A stretch of 64,000 nt of DNA from Thalassospira xiamenensis M-5 = DSM 17429 (GCF_000300235.2 NZ_CP004388.1:1655501-1719500), one strand, 5' to 3'. Numbered from the stretch's first letter, positions 35,850 through 44,362 are shown. A program made the numbers and translations. The notes: a model not told the origin generated them from the letters alone.

Positions 35850-36491
35850 ATGATCAGAAATTTGTGCCGTTCATTGCGCGGTGCCGGTATCTGCGCGATG
35901 GCCGTTGTTATCATGGCCGGAAGTTTTGCCCGACCAGGGGCTGCTGCAGATAAAACGCCACCAGTACCATTTGAAAAGCTTTATGCCGCCGAGCGCGGTG
36001 ACGGCAAGTATCTTCGTTTCAATGCCTTTTCGGGCGAAATTCCGGGCAAGCGGATCAAGGCACTTTTGCGGTCCGGTCAGGTCATCGGTGATCGCATCCT
36101 TCTTGCCGAGGACGTCGCTGTTTATTTCCCGGACGGTTATATCGTCCAGTCACAGGTTCGTTTTGGCAAATATATTCCCCGTCCCGGTCTGATTGCCGGT
36201 GCTGTTGCCAAACGTGACCATCTGATCGAAAACCCGCGCTATGCGCTTGTCGGGCAGTTTGACCAGATTCTTGGCAAGGAATGCGCCCGTACCGAATATG
36301 CCAATGGCTTTGCTGCGCTCCGGATCAAGTCCGATGGCGTGATGTCGCTGGTGATGGAAACGTCGGGACTTTACGATCCGCTGGTTGACGAAGCGACGAC
36401 GACCTACACGGTGACCAGTGCCGTGCAGCCGGATTTCATCGGCAATCAGGGGCTGGTTCCCGATTTGATGAAAATGTGCGGTCGCGGCTGA
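35850..36491 (+). CDS. Secreted hypothetical protein
   Basis: A 213-residue exported protein. The signal peptide (MIRNLCRSLRGAGICAMAVVIMAGSFARPGAAA) is cleaved near residue 33. The mature part has beta-rich stretches (GKYLRFNAFSGEIPGKRIKALLRSGQVIGDRILLAEDVAVYFPDGYIVQS) and two cysteines that could form a disulfide (GKECARTEY and KMCGRG). No family is recognised. The ATG at 35850 is preceded by a purine-rich GGGAGAGACGGGGGAAG. Confidence 0.72.
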   Translation: MIRNLCRSLRGAGICAMAVVIMAGSFARPGAAADKTPPVPFEKLYAAERGDGKYLRFNAFSGEIPGKRIKALLRSGQVIGDRILLAEDVAVYFPDGYIVQSQVRFGKYIPRPGLIAGAVAKRDHLIENPRYALVGQFDQILGKECARTEYANGFAALRIKSDGVMSLVMETSGLYDPLVDEATTTYTVTSAVQPDFIGNQGLVPDLMKMCGRG

Positions 36492-36515
36492 TTTCGGCCT
36501 GCTTGGTATGAAATG

Positions 36516-36544
36516 AAAGGCACCGCCATCACGCGGTGCCTTTT
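36516..36544. terminator. Bidirectional terminator
   Basis: An 11-bp stem AAAGGCACCGC/GCGGTGCCTTT with a CATCAC loop and TTTT lies between the convergent secreted-protein and CoA-binding genes. Confidence 0.88.
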
Positions 36545-36574
36545 GTGTTTTTGGCGTCGGTCCGGCGCGCCGTG

Positions 36575-37018
36575 TCAGGCGACTTTCCAGTCCGGGGCGA
36601 AAAGACGGGGGATTTCGATTGCCGGGCAACGGTTCATCACGACATCAAGCCCGGCATCCTGCGCGCGGGTGGCACCACTGATGTTGATGACGCCAAGCTG
36701 CATCCAGACGGATTTGGCACCAATCGCAATGGCCTCGTCAATCACGCCACCGGCATCCTCGCTATTGCGGAAGATATCGACCATATCGACCGGCTCAGGA
36801 ATATCGCCAAGGGTTGCGAAGACCTTTTGACCGTGGATTTCACCGCCAGCCTGGCCGGGATTGACCGGAATGACGTGATAGCCGCGCGATAAAAGGAACT
36901 TCATCACACCGTTTGACGGGCGTTCGGGTTTCGGGCTGGCGCCGACCAGCGCAATTGTCTTGGTACGTTCAAGCAATGCCTGCGTGGCATTGTCGTTGGG
37001 ATTTTCAAAATCGCTCAT
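36575..37018 (-). CDS. CoA-binding domain protein (YccU-like)
   Basis: A 147-residue protein formed by a single succinyl-CoA-synthetase-type CoA-binding Rossmann domain: [34 protein letters not shown], then [34 protein letters not shown] and the Cys in [14 protein letters not shown]. The family (YccU) is widespread, and its function is not established. The ATG at 37018 has AAAGGCAG upstream. It is a lone gene. Confidence 0.88.
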   Translation of the reverse strand: MSDFENPNDNATQALLERTKTIALVGASPKPERPSNGVMKFLLSRGYHVIPVNPGQAGGEIHGQKVFATLGDIPEPVDMVDIFRNSEDAGGVIDEAIAIGAKSVWMQLGVINISGATRAQDAGLDVVMNRCPAIEIPRLFAPDWKVA

Positions 37019-37225
37019 GTCATCTGCCTTTGGTTTGCGATGCGGCATCGTTATGTCTGTATGATACATAAGGTTTTGATCTGCTGCTGCAATCTTCTGG
37101 CGTCGGGATTATGTGATGCCGCGACGCTCGCAGAAAGTTGATGGCAAATTTAACTGACGGATTGAACGGAACAGGGTTGAGTAAGGATATATTGCCCATT
37201 ATCCAAAACACCAAAGGTATCCCGC

Positions 37226-38107
37226 ATGTTTCCATGGCTTGATCCGTCCGGCAGATTTTCGGTTTTTAAGCTGACCGTGTTTGTGCTGCTGCTTGTGCCG
37301 GGCTGTTTCATTCTCTGGCCGGTGATTGCCGAAGGCGGGGCGACCATTCCGGTCAAGGAGGCGATCCTTGAAAGCGGTGATTGGGCGATCCGGATGTTGC
37401 TGATCTCGCTTCTGATCACGCCGCTTCGCCGGATTATACGTGCCAGCAAGCTTGTCCAAATTCGCCGTCAGGTTGGTTTGGCGGCGTTGGGATATGCCTT
37501 AACCCATCTGTTGTTATATATGCTGAGCCAGTCATGGGATGTGCTGCGTGTGGCTAATGAAATTCTGGTGCGGATTTATCTGACCATCGGCTTTGTTGCG
37601 CTGACGGGGCTTGTCATTCTTGGGATGACATCGACCAAATCAGCCATGCGCAAGCTTGGCGGGAACTGGACCCGGTTGCACAAGATCAGTTATGGCATTG
37701 GCGTGTTGGCGGCCCTGCATTTCTTTATGCAGTCAAAGATCGATGTCAGCGAAGCGACCCTGATGTCGGGATTTTTTGTTGCACTTATGCTGTATCGCGT
37801 GGCGCATGCGCGTGACTGGTCGTTGAGATCACCGTTCGTTCTGGTCTCAATCGCGGTTCTGGCCGGGCTGGTAACCGCAGGGATTGAATATGCGTGGTAC
37901 GGGCTTGCGACCGGTGTGCCGCCGTCGGCCGTTCTGGTCGCCAATCTGGATTTCATGTGGCCGTTGCGACCAGCATGGAATGTGTTGCTGTGCGGATTGG
38001 TTGTCGCGGTGATCAGCCTGTTCGGGCGAGATGCGATCGGCCGTGAATGGCTGGGCCAGATCGCATCGACCCTGTTCGTCAGACCGCAGCGTTCGCGCGG
38101 CGGGTAA
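37226..38107 (+). CDS. MsrQ-like ferric-reductase-type heme membrane protein
   Basis: A 293-residue membrane protein with a ferric-reductase-like transmembrane domain. Heme-ligand His candidates lie in RRQVGLAALGYALTHLLLYML and LGGNWTRLHKISYGIGVLAALHFF, matching MsrQ (YedZ), the heme subunit that feeds electrons to the periplasmic methionine sulfoxide reductase MsrP. No msrP gene is adjacent, and the protein has about 80 residues more than Escherichia coli MsrQ, with extra C-terminal helices. Its last 29 bp overlap the convergent LysE gene. Confidence 0.82.
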   Translation: MFPWLDPSGRFSVFKLTVFVLLLVPGCFILWPVIAEGGATIPVKEAILESGDWAIRMLLISLLITPLRRIIRASKLVQIRRQVGLAALGYALTHLLLYMLSQSWDVLRVANEILVRIYLTIGFVALTGLVILGMTSTKSAMRKLGGNWTRLHKISYGIGVLAALHFFMQSKIDVSEATLMSGFFVALMLYRVAHARDWSLRSPFVLVSIAVLAGLVTAGIEYAWYGLATGVPPSAVLVANLDFMWPLRPAWNVLLCGLVVAVISLFGRDAIGREWLGQIASTLFVRPQRSRGG

Positions 38108-38714
38108 GGGCGGTCAGGAGGCCCGCACCGATCATGACGGCACCGCCTGCACGGGTCAGGCGCAACATGGCGGTCGGTTTGCGGAATTTTTCGCGCAGGG
38201 CACCGGCCATGATTGCCCAGATCGCAACATTGACCGCCGCCAGCGAGACAAAGGTTGCGGTCATAATCACGAATTGAGGCAATATGGGCATCGAGGCATT
38301 GACGAATTGCGGCACAAAGGCAATGAAGAACACGATGCCTTTGGGGTTTAAGGCCGTCACGATATAGGCCTGCAGGAACATGCGTGACGGTCGGTTGCGT
38401 TTGGCATCCGGGTTATCTTCCAGTAATCCCGGTTTTTCGCGCCACATCTTGATGCCAAGATAAATCAGATATCCCGCGCCGCATAATTTCAGCACCGTAA
38501 ACGCATTTGCCGATGCCGCCAGCAACGCACCGGCACCGGCCAGCGAAACCGTCATCGCGGTTAGGTCGCCCAGCGCAACACCCGGAACCGTCGCCCATGC
38601 GGTCTGGCGGCCCTTGCCAAGGGCATAGCTGACCACCAGCATGATGGTCGGACCGGGAATGGCCAGCACGATTGAGCAGGCCAGAACGAAGGTAAGCCAG
38701 ATTTCCAAATTCAT
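38079..38714 (-). CDS. LysE/RhtB family amino-acid exporter
   Basis: A 211-residue, six-helix exporter. It opens with LTFVLACSIVLAIPGPTIMLVVSYALGKG (the PGP motif of the family) and includes LCGAGYLIYLGIKMWR and FLQAYIVTALNPKGIVFFIAFVPQF. It exports amino acids such as homoserine or threonine; the exact substrate is not predictable. Two ATGs (38717 and 38714) follow GAAGGAGG; the second has better spacing. Confidence 0.9.
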   Translation of the reverse strand: MNLEIWLTFVLACSIVLAIPGPTIMLVVSYALGKGRQTAWATVPGVALGDLTAMTVSLAGAGALLAASANAFTVLKLCGAGYLIYLGIKMWREKPGLLEDNPDAKRNRPSRMFLQAYIVTALNPKGIVFFIAFVPQFVNASMPILPQFVIMTATFVSLAAVNVAIWAIMAGALREKFRKPTAMLRLTRAGGAVMIGAGLLTALTRRANAAV

Positions 38715-38801
38715 CATTCCCCTCCTTCGGGTGATTTTCAGCAATTATCAAGCCAGAGCCGACGGGGGAAGTCGAGGGCAAAGTAACGGGCGATATCGCG
38801 C

Positions 38802-39611
38802 CTATTCGTGCCGCCATTCCGGATGCCGTTTTTCAACGAATGCGCCGATCCCTTCGCGGGCATCATGTTTTTGCATGTTGTCGGTCATCACCCCGGATGC
38901 ATAGGCATAAGCGTCGGACAATGGCATTTCGAGCTGGCGGTAGAATGCTTCCTTGCCCAGTTTTACCGTCATGCCCGAACGTGATGCGATGCGTTTGGCA
39001 AGGTCGTCAGTTGCGGTGATCAGGTCGTCATCTTCGACGACATCGGAAATCAGCCCCATCTGCCACGCGGTTTGGGCATCAATCGGGTCACCGGTCAACA
39101 GCATGCGCATGGCATGTTTGCGCGATACATTGCGGCTGAGTGCGACCATCGGGGTCGAACAGAACAGCCCGATATTGACGCCGGGTGTGGCAAATTTTGC
39201 AAATGTTCCGGCAACGGCAAGATCGCAGCTTGCCACCAGTTGGCAACCGGCAGCGGTCGCCACGGCATGAACGCGTGCGATCACCGGCTGGGGCAGGGTG
39301 ACAATCCGCATCATCAGCGCGCTGCATTGGGAAAACAGGGCCGCATGGCCGTCGCAGGTGGAAATGCCGTTCATTTCCTTAAGGTCATGACCGGCACAAA
39401 AAGCCGGACCGTTTGCCGCAAGGATCACACAGCGAATGGCAGGATCGCCTGCGATCTGATCCAATGCCGTGTGCAGAGCCGCCATCATCGCCCCGGAAAG
39501 GGCATTGCGGCTTTTGGCGGCATTCAGGGTCAGGGTTGCGACCGGGCCCTCGTCTTTGCGCAGGACAAGGCTGGTTTCATCTGTGTGGCTGTTGGGCGAG
39601 TTTCTGGTCAT
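38802..39611 (-). CDS. Enoyl-CoA hydratase/isomerase family protein (ECHDC3-like)
   Basis: A 269-residue crotonase-fold protein. The CoA-binding/oxyanion segments are AKSRNALSGAMMAAL and FCAGHDLKEM. The segment ATPGVNIGLFCSTPMVALSRNVSRKHAMRMLLTGDPIDA resembles the ECHDC3 subgroup more than classic FadB hydratases. The glutamates of the standard hydratase mechanism are not obvious, so the reaction is uncertain. An operator-like motif 35-51 bp upstream is shared with the PaaI thioesterase gene. Confidence 0.87.
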   Translation of the reverse strand: MTRNSPNSHTDETSLVLRKDEGPVATLTLNAAKSRNALSGAMMAALHTALDQIAGDPAIRCVILAANGPAFCAGHDLKEMNGISTCDGHAALFSQCSALMMRIVTLPQPVIARVHAVATAAGCQLVASCDLAVAGTFAKFATPGVNIGLFCSTPMVALSRNVSRKHAMRMLLTGDPIDAQTAWQMGLISDVVEDDDLITATDDLAKRIASRSGMTVKLGKEAFYRQLEMPLSDAYAYASGVMTDNMQKHDAREGIGAFVEKRHPEWRHE

Positions 39612-39645
39612 TTATGCCTCCCTGTGATGGCGCGCACTGTATGTT

Positions 39646-39662
39646 TTTTACTTTTACGTCAA
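39646..39662 (-). promoter_or_regulatory. Operator-like motif upstream of the enoyl-CoA hydratase gene
   Basis: Read on the minus strand it is TTGACGTAAAAGTAAAA, matching 14 of 17 bases of the TTGACGTTAACGTAAAC site before the PaaI-like gene. It resembles motifs of LiuR-type (MerR family) regulators of acyl-CoA catabolism as I remember them; that identification is tentative. Confidence 0.3.
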
Positions 39663-39766
39663 TATACTGTCGTTGTAGAATTTCACGTCCCGGTTTTGTT
39701 GGAAACCAAAAATACCACAATAATGATCCTGACCTGTGGGGCGGTCCCGTTTATGGGCAGTGGGAA

Positions 39767-40669
39767 ATGACCGACGACGAAAAACGTAAACCACAGCGGG
39801 CTCCTGGTCGTTTTGTCACGACCAAGGAAATCGTTAAAAAGCGCCAGCCGGTTTCGCCGGTCGCCAAGACGAAAATGAAACGCTATGACCGTAAGGAGGC
39901 CATAGACTGGGACATGGAACGTCAGCGCGCCGAGGCACGCGCCCGGTTGTTAAGCCGCGGGTTTGACGTTCCCGAAATCCTTCAGCCCCGCCGACCGGAA
40001 AAGGATCCGGATAACCCGGATGTCAGCGCCCCTGATCCCGATATGGCGCGTGATATTTCCGGGACGGCAATGGCGGGACCGAAACCCGCCGCGCCGAAAA
40101 AGATAAAGCCGGTTACCGCAAATGATCTGCGCAGTACCGGTAAACCGGGCGACAGGCCGAAACCCAATCGTCACGTCCTTGCCGGAAATGCCGCCCTGTA
40201 TCAGGCCCAACCCAATGGGGCGCAGACAAATGCCGCGCAGGAAGACCCGCGGGGCGGGGGTGACGGGACAGGAAATGCGTATAAGGAATATCTGGAAAGT
40301 CTGGGCGATGGGGTGCAAACCGGTCTGGATATGCATAACGATATTGCCGGTCGTGTAGATGATCTGAAATCCACATCGCGCAATGGATCTGGCAATATCG
40401 ATCTGCCTGATAACAGTGCAAACTGGCTTAGTCAGGAAGAAGCCCGTCGACTTAATGCCGGCATCGTATCGCCGGCACATTCGGCACGCGTGGGCGGCCG
40501 GAAAGCCACCAAGCAGCGCCGGGCCAACAAAAAAGCAACGGAACGCAGAAATGCTTTGGCGATTGATAAAGTCCTGCCGAAGCTGGGTGCATATATGGTT
40601 GCAGCCATTGCTGTCGGCTATGTTCTGGTACTGGTTTATACCGAGCTTGGCAAATTGATCAGCGGATAG
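39767..40669 (+). CDS. C-terminally anchored single-pass protein 1 (LP-TM-EL module)
   Basis: A 300-residue protein. Residues 1-260 are highly charged and probably disordered: a basic start (DDEKRKPQRAPGRFVTTKEIVKKRQ), then Pro/Asp/Asn-rich sequence. The only hydrophobic segment is at the C-terminus, residues 270-300: it begins LPKLGAY, crosses the membrane and ends YTELGKLISG. The last 31 residues align without gaps to the ends of the next two proteins. I chose the ATG at 39767; an upstream extension lies inside the antisense enoyl-CoA hydratase gene. The function is unknown; a cytoplasmic N-terminus with a tail anchor is inferred. Confidence 0.72.
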   Translation: MTDDEKRKPQRAPGRFVTTKEIVKKRQPVSPVAKTKMKRYDRKEAIDWDMERQRAEARARLLSRGFDVPEILQPRRPEKDPDNPDVSAPDPDMARDISGTAMAGPKPAAPKKIKPVTANDLRSTGKPGDRPKPNRHVLAGNAALYQAQPNGAQTNAAQEDPRGGGDGTGNAYKEYLESLGDGVQTGLDMHNDIAGRVDDLKSTSRNGSGNIDLPDNSANWLSQEEARRLNAGIVSPAHSARVGGRKATKQRRANKKATERRNALAIDKVLPKLGAYMVAAIAVGYVLVLVYTELGKLISG

Positions 40670-40874
40670 CGTAAAGGCAATCCAGGATAGAATATCAATT
40701 CCTGAACTTTGCCTCAAACCTGCCTAAATGTGGGGACTATTATACCGTGTTGCACGCTTAAGCGTGTGACAGGGGATTTTATGATTCGTAATTATGCGTA
40801 ATGGGGAGAGTGCAAGACGAGGGGGAACCCTGTATTGGCTGGCAAGGTATGCCGGGTAAGGCAGGGGCTGGAAT

Positions 40875-41213
40875 GTGACATTAACCCTTGTTGCAGGAGA
40901 CGGCGGAGGTAGCGCCGTAGTCGCCATGGAAAGTGACGTAAAAGGTCAGGAAGACCGCCACCCGGTTTACCTTCCGGAAAACCGGTATCACTGGGCGTCC
41001 AACGATGAAGTGGACAAGCCCACAGTTATCCTGCGTGGTCCGGTCAGGCCAAGATTTAAACGTCCCACATCCGATATCAGTTCCAATTTCGATCTGAATG
41101 ACTGGTTGCGGAAAAAATTACCGCGCGCCAGTGCATCCCTGATTGTCAGTATCGTAATTGCGAGTGTGATCCTCGCGACCTATTCAGAACTTGCTGTTCT
41201 GTTATCACGATGA
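40875..41213 (+). CDS. C-terminally anchored single-pass protein 2 (LP-TM-EL module)
   Basis: A 112-residue protein. A polar N-terminal part (NRYHWASNDEVDKPTVILRGPVRPRFKRP) is followed by one C-terminal membrane segment at 82-112, beginning LPRASAS and ending YSELAVLLSR. The start is uncertain: GTG at 40875 has AGGGG seven bases upstream, and ATG at 40926 is the alternative. Its stop overlaps the next ATG (ATGA). No family is recognised. It shares only the terminal module with its two neighbours. Confidence 0.65.
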   Translation: MTLTLVAGDGGGSAVVAMESDVKGQEDRHPVYLPENRYHWASNDEVDKPTVILRGPVRPRFKRPTSDISSNFDLNDWLRKKLPRASASLIVSIVIASVILATYSELAVLLSR

Positions 41214-41776
41214 TGGCACGTATATCAGGGGTGGATCGCGCGGCGCCAGCGCGTCTGGTGTCGGCCGGTGTCCGCCATCGGGCGCACATGCAGGGCATGG
41301 ATAATCCCCAGCCTGATGGTAATATATCGGGGGAGCAGGACCCGATTGATCCTAACCCGGATCAGGATGCCCGCGACAGTGATCCGCGCGAAAGCGGGGA
41401 GCAACCCAAAAAAACAAATCCCAGTACCGCAGCGACCGAAACGATATCCGAAGACGTTAAACCGTTTGCTGATTTCATTTCGATCCTGACTCCCTTTGGA
41501 CACCGCTCCGTTACCCAAGATGGTGACGACACGATGCATTCCAAGCTCCCACAAACCCGGCCCGGTGTGTTTTCCGAAGCCTTGCCGGGGCATCCACCAG
41601 AAATTCCTGTCCACGCAAATGCGCTCAGGCCGACTGCATTGTCTGGGGCTGCCGTGAAGCGGCGTGGAGTGGAAAAGTGGTTGCCCAATATCGGATCCTT
41701 CCTGATTACGGTCATTGTGATTCTGGCCGTGATCTGGATAACGGTGATCGAGCTTTCGTCAATTCTTGGCGGGTAG
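41210..41776 (+). CDS. C-terminally anchored single-pass protein 3 (LP-TM-EL module)
   Basis: A 188-residue protein. A short basic start is followed by a long acidic, Pro/Asp/Ser-rich region (SGEQDPIDPNPDQDARDSDPRE). A lone C-terminal membrane segment spans 158-188, beginning LPNIGSF and ending VIELSSILGG. It starts inside the stop of protein 2, so the two are translationally coupled. The N-terminal composition is acidic whereas protein 1 is basic, so the members may interact. The function is unknown. Confidence 0.65.
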   Translation: MMARISGVDRAAPARLVSAGVRHRAHMQGMDNPQPDGNISGEQDPIDPNPDQDARDSDPRESGEQPKKTNPSTAATETISEDVKPFADFISILTPFGHRSVTQDGDDTMHSKLPQTRPGVFSEALPGHPPEIPVHANALRPTALSGAAVKRRGVEKWLPNIGSFLITVIVILAVIWITVIELSSILGG

Positions 41777-41850
41777 GAGAGGGGATTGTCGGGGGCGTTT
41801 CTATGCGGCACCGGTTGTGATCATCAAGGGTGTCTGGTTCTTCGAAAATA

Positions 41851-41870
41851 TTGACGTTAACGTAAACGTT
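41851..41870 (+). promoter_or_regulatory. Palindromic operator-like motif upstream of the PaaI-like gene
   Basis: TTGACGTTAACGTAAACGTT contains the perfect palindrome ACGTTAACGT plus an overlapping repeat of ACGT. It lies 68-87 bp before the ATG at 41938. A related copy precedes the enoyl-CoA hydratase gene. Confidence 0.35.
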
Positions 41871-41937
41871 ATGTCAGGCTGTGTTCAAAGGGAACAGTGC
41901 TACCAAAGGCAAGGGTGGCGACAGGGAGGAACCCGCA

Positions 41938-42396
41938 ATGACAGCCATGCCACCCCGCACGGGTATAACGCCTGCTGATTTTGATGTGATCATGCGCGAG
42001 AAAGTTCCGTTCGTCGGGGACATGAACGTACGAACCGAAGAACTTTCGGGGGACCGTGCCCTGTTACGTCTGCCGTTTAACGAACGGCATATCCGGCCGG
42101 GCAATGTGATTTGTGGCCCGGCGATCTTTGCGCTGGCCGATATTGCGCTTTATGCGGTGGCGTGGCTTGTGGTACCCAAGGCCGATCTGGCGGTGACGAC
42201 CGAGGCGACGGTGCATTTCCTTTCCGGGGCGAAGCCGGGTGATTTGCTGGCAGAGGCGAAAATCCTCAAGGCCGGGAAGCGGCTTCTGATTGCGGAATGT
42301 CATATCCGGTCGGCTGTTGATGGCGCACTTTGTGCGCATGTCATCGGGACCTATGCCATGCCGCCGGAAAAGGGGGCGGAGCCGAAACCGGTATGA
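41938..42396 (+). CDS. PaaI-like acyl-CoA thioesterase (hotdog fold)
   Basis: A 152-residue hotdog-fold thioesterase. The central block is NERHIRPGNVICGPAIFALADIALYAVAWLV, with the catalytic Asp in the ADIALY helix, followed by AVTTEATVHFLSGAKPGDLLAEAKILKAGKRL. It would hydrolyse acyl- or aryl-acetyl-CoA. The ATG at 41938 has GGGAGGAA six bases upstream. It lies 161 bp from the single-pass protein genes and has its own operator-like motif. Confidence 0.87.
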   Translation: MTAMPPRTGITPADFDVIMREKVPFVGDMNVRTEELSGDRALLRLPFNERHIRPGNVICGPAIFALADIALYAVAWLVVPKADLAVTTEATVHFLSGAKPGDLLAEAKILKAGKRLLIAECHIRSAVDGALCAHVIGTYAMPPEKGAEPKPV

Positions 42397-42556
42397 AAAT
42401 GATGAAAATCAATGTGGTAAAATAATACCTATTGATTTAAGTGTTTGAAATACAACGAAATATTCCTGTTGCTTTCCTGTTTAATGCTGGCATACTGCGC
42501 CGACTTTCAACGAGGGGCGATTCCCTCCGTGGAACCCAGTTTTCGAGTATTAAATT

Positions 42557-43024
42557 ATGAAAACCTTCACTGCGACACCGAGTGACATCGAGCGCAAATG
42601 GTTTGTAGTCGACGCAGAAGACGTCGTACTCGGCCGTCTTGCAGCCGTTGTTGCCAACCGTCTTCGTGGTAAACACAAAGCAATGTTTACCCCGCACATG
42701 GATTGTGGCGATCACATCGTCATCGTCAATGCCGAAAAAGTCAAACTGACCGGCCGTAAACTTCAGAACAAGAAGTTCTACTGGCACACCGGTTATCCGG
42801 GCGGCATCAAAGAACGCACCATGGACAAGCTGCTGAATGGCGAGCATCCGGAACGTGTGATCATCAAAGCTGTCGAGCGTATGATGTCCCGTGGTCCGCT
42901 GCGCAGCCAGGTTCTTTCCAAGCTGCACGTCTATGCCGGTACCGAGCATCCGCATGATGCACAGAAGCCGGAAGTTCTCGATCTTGCCGCAATGAACGAC
43001 AAGAATAAGCGGAGTGCTAAGTAA
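42557..43024 (+). CDS. rplM: 50S ribosomal protein L13
   Basis: A 155-residue L13, an early-assembling 23S rRNA-binding protein. Diagnostic stretches: [62 protein letters not shown] and [20 protein letters not shown]. The stop overlaps the rpsI start by one base (TAATG), the universal rplM-rpsI pair. The leader contains a small GAGGG/CCCTC hairpin (about 42512-42526) that could serve autoregulation. Confidence 0.98.
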   Translation: MKTFTATPSDIERKWFVVDAEDVVLGRLAAVVANRLRGKHKAMFTPHMDCGDHIVIVNAEKVKLTGRKLQNKKFYWHTGYPGGIKERTMDKLLNGEHPERVIIKAVERMMSRGPLRSQVLSKLHVYAGTEHPHDAQKPEVLDLAAMNDKNKRSAK

Positions 43025-43509
43025 TGGCCGACACCAAAACTCTTGAAGATCTCAAAGATCTGGCACAGGGCGGTGAAGCTGCTGCTGCAGAAGGCACCCT
43101 GCCGGAACCGAAGATCGACGCACAGGGCCGTTCCTATGCAACCGGTCGTCGTAAGAACGCAATTGCACGCGTCTGGATCAAACCGGGCTCGGGCAAAGTT
43201 ACCGTCAATGGCCGCGAATTCGAAGATTACTTCGCACGTCCGGTTCTGCGCATGGTGATCAACCAGCCGTTCGGCGTTGCCAATCGTAAAGATCAGTTCG
43301 ACGTCGTTTGCACCGTTACCGGTGGTGGTCTTTCCGGTCAGGCCGGTGCCGTTCGTCACGGTATTTCGCGCGCGCTGACCCTGTTTGAGCCGGCACTGCG
43401 TCCGTCGCTCAAGGCAGGCGGCTTCCTGACCCGTGACTCCCGTGCAGTCGAACGTAAAAAATACGGTCGCGCCAAAGCACGTCGTAGCTTCCAGTTCTCG
43501 AAACGTTGA
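43024..43509 (+). CDS. rpsI: 30S ribosomal protein S9
   Basis: A 161-residue S9 with a 30-residue N-terminal extension ([19 protein letters not shown]...) typical of Alphaproteobacteria. The core reads [27 protein letters not shown] and ends in the basic tail [13 protein letters not shown], which reaches the P-site tRNA. It is coupled to rplM and ends at a strong terminator. Confidence 0.98.
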   Translation: MADTKTLEDLKDLAQGGEAAAAEGTLPEPKIDAQGRSYATGRRKNAIARVWIKPGSGKVTVNGREFEDYFARPVLRMVINQPFGVANRKDQFDVVCTVTGGGLSGQAGAVRHGISRALTLFEPALRPSLKAGGFLTRDSRAVERKKYGRAKARRSFQFSKR

Positions 43510-43542
43510 TTTTGTCAATCCTTCCGAGGCATCCGGATACGG

Positions 43543-43574
43543 AAAACCCGCTACCATTTGGTGGCGGGTTTTTT
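43543..43574 (+). terminator. Terminator of rplM-rpsI
   Basis: A long stem AAAACCCGCTACCA/TGGTGGCGGGTTTT with a TT turn (one G-T pair) and a T-run lies 34 bp past rpsI. Confidence 0.95.
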
Positions 43575-43618
43575 GTTGCGGCTAATAAGTGGTTTTCACA
43601 GGTTAGCTAATTTGAGAC

Positions 43619-44020
43619 CTATGTTTCGCATTTATTCTCTAGAACATCAATAATATGATCTAAAAGCTCAACGAAGGTTATTTTATTGAAATAATTATTG
43701 AGTGAATCGCTCACCACAACTTTGCTCTCAAATTCCATAATTTTTTGTCTTAAGTTTTTTAGTTCGGAAACGGCATTTTCATAATTGAGATTTTCGGTGT
43801 TTTTAAGAATTTCTTCTGGCCAAAAACAAAATGCATCAATTCCGCAGCACTTAGCTTCGCAGTTAGTCTCTATAGATTTCCAAAAATCAGCCAATTCATC
43901 CATAAATGGGTCTATGTGAACAGCAGATTCTCTACCTTCATTAATATTGCGAAATTTTATCCATAAGTCTTTTCCAATGCTTATGTCATCGGTGGGATTA
44001 TATTTAGAATATTTGGGCAA
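43619..44020 (-). CDS. Hypothetical protein in an AT-rich islet
   Basis: A 133-residue soluble, acidic protein. The middle carries SIETNCEAKCCGIDAFCFWPEEIL, a distinctive Cys cluster, followed by two helices (YENAVSELKNLRQKIMEFESKVVV and TFVELLDHIIDVLENKC). Base composition is strikingly AT-rich with Asn/Lys/Ile/Glu codons, unlike all neighbours. It lies between the terminators of rpsI and lldD. This suggests recent acquisition. Small acidic proteins of this sort include immunity proteins of polymorphic toxins, but no toxin gene is adjacent, so the function is unknown. Confidence 0.68.
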   Translation of the reverse strand: MPKYSKYNPTDDISIGKDLWIKFRNINEGRESAVHIDPFMDELADFWKSIETNCEAKCCGIDAFCFWPEEILKNTENLNYENAVSELKNLRQKIMEFESKVVVSDSLNNYFNKITFVELLDHIIDVLENKCET

Positions 44021-44229
44021 TTGAATTTCCTTAAAATAATATGAGTATAATTATATGCCAATTTAATTTATCACTGGTTCTTCTCGCTGAAAACACTATT
44101 GAAGAGGTGAGGAATTGGCTGCAGACTATTTTTACACTCTATAATGCATTGAAATTAAAAAATTTACACAAGATTTCATTGTTTCAAGCGTTAAGTCGTT
44201 TTCGGGCATCGGGCTCGCGATTTTATTGG

Positions 44230-44262
44230 AAAAGCGTCACCTTCGGGTGGCGCTTTTTCTTT
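44230..44262. terminator. Hairpin terminator at the right edge of the AT-rich islet
   Basis: AAAAGCGTCACC pairs with GGTGGCGCTTTT around TTCG, with T-rich tails on the plus strand and U-rich sequence on the other. No plus-strand gene is known upstream, so it may be a relic or may end an unannotated RNA. Confidence 0.75.
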
Positions 44263-44287
44263 TTGCGGGATCGTCCGGCAGGACAAC

Positions 44288-44327
44288 AAAAAAAACGGCG
44301 TCTTCACCATGGAAGACGCCGCTTTTT
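44288..44327 (-). terminator. Terminator of the lactate dehydrogenase gene
   Basis: The 10-bp stem CGGCGTCTTC/GAAGACGCCG has a hexaloop, flanked by eight A and five T. It lies 36 bp past the stop on the minus strand. Confidence 0.9.
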
Positions 44328-44362
44328 GTTTGGTTCAGCGGAATGTAACAGCGGGTATTGCG

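Larger units (their letters stand above)
44021..44362. other. 342-bp region: AT-rich flank plus two terminators
   Basis: The left part (to about 44200) continues the AT-rich composition of the neighbouring gene and has no convincing ORF. The right part has two hairpin terminators. A 119-codon frame across it reads through both hairpins and is rejected. Confidence 0.5.
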
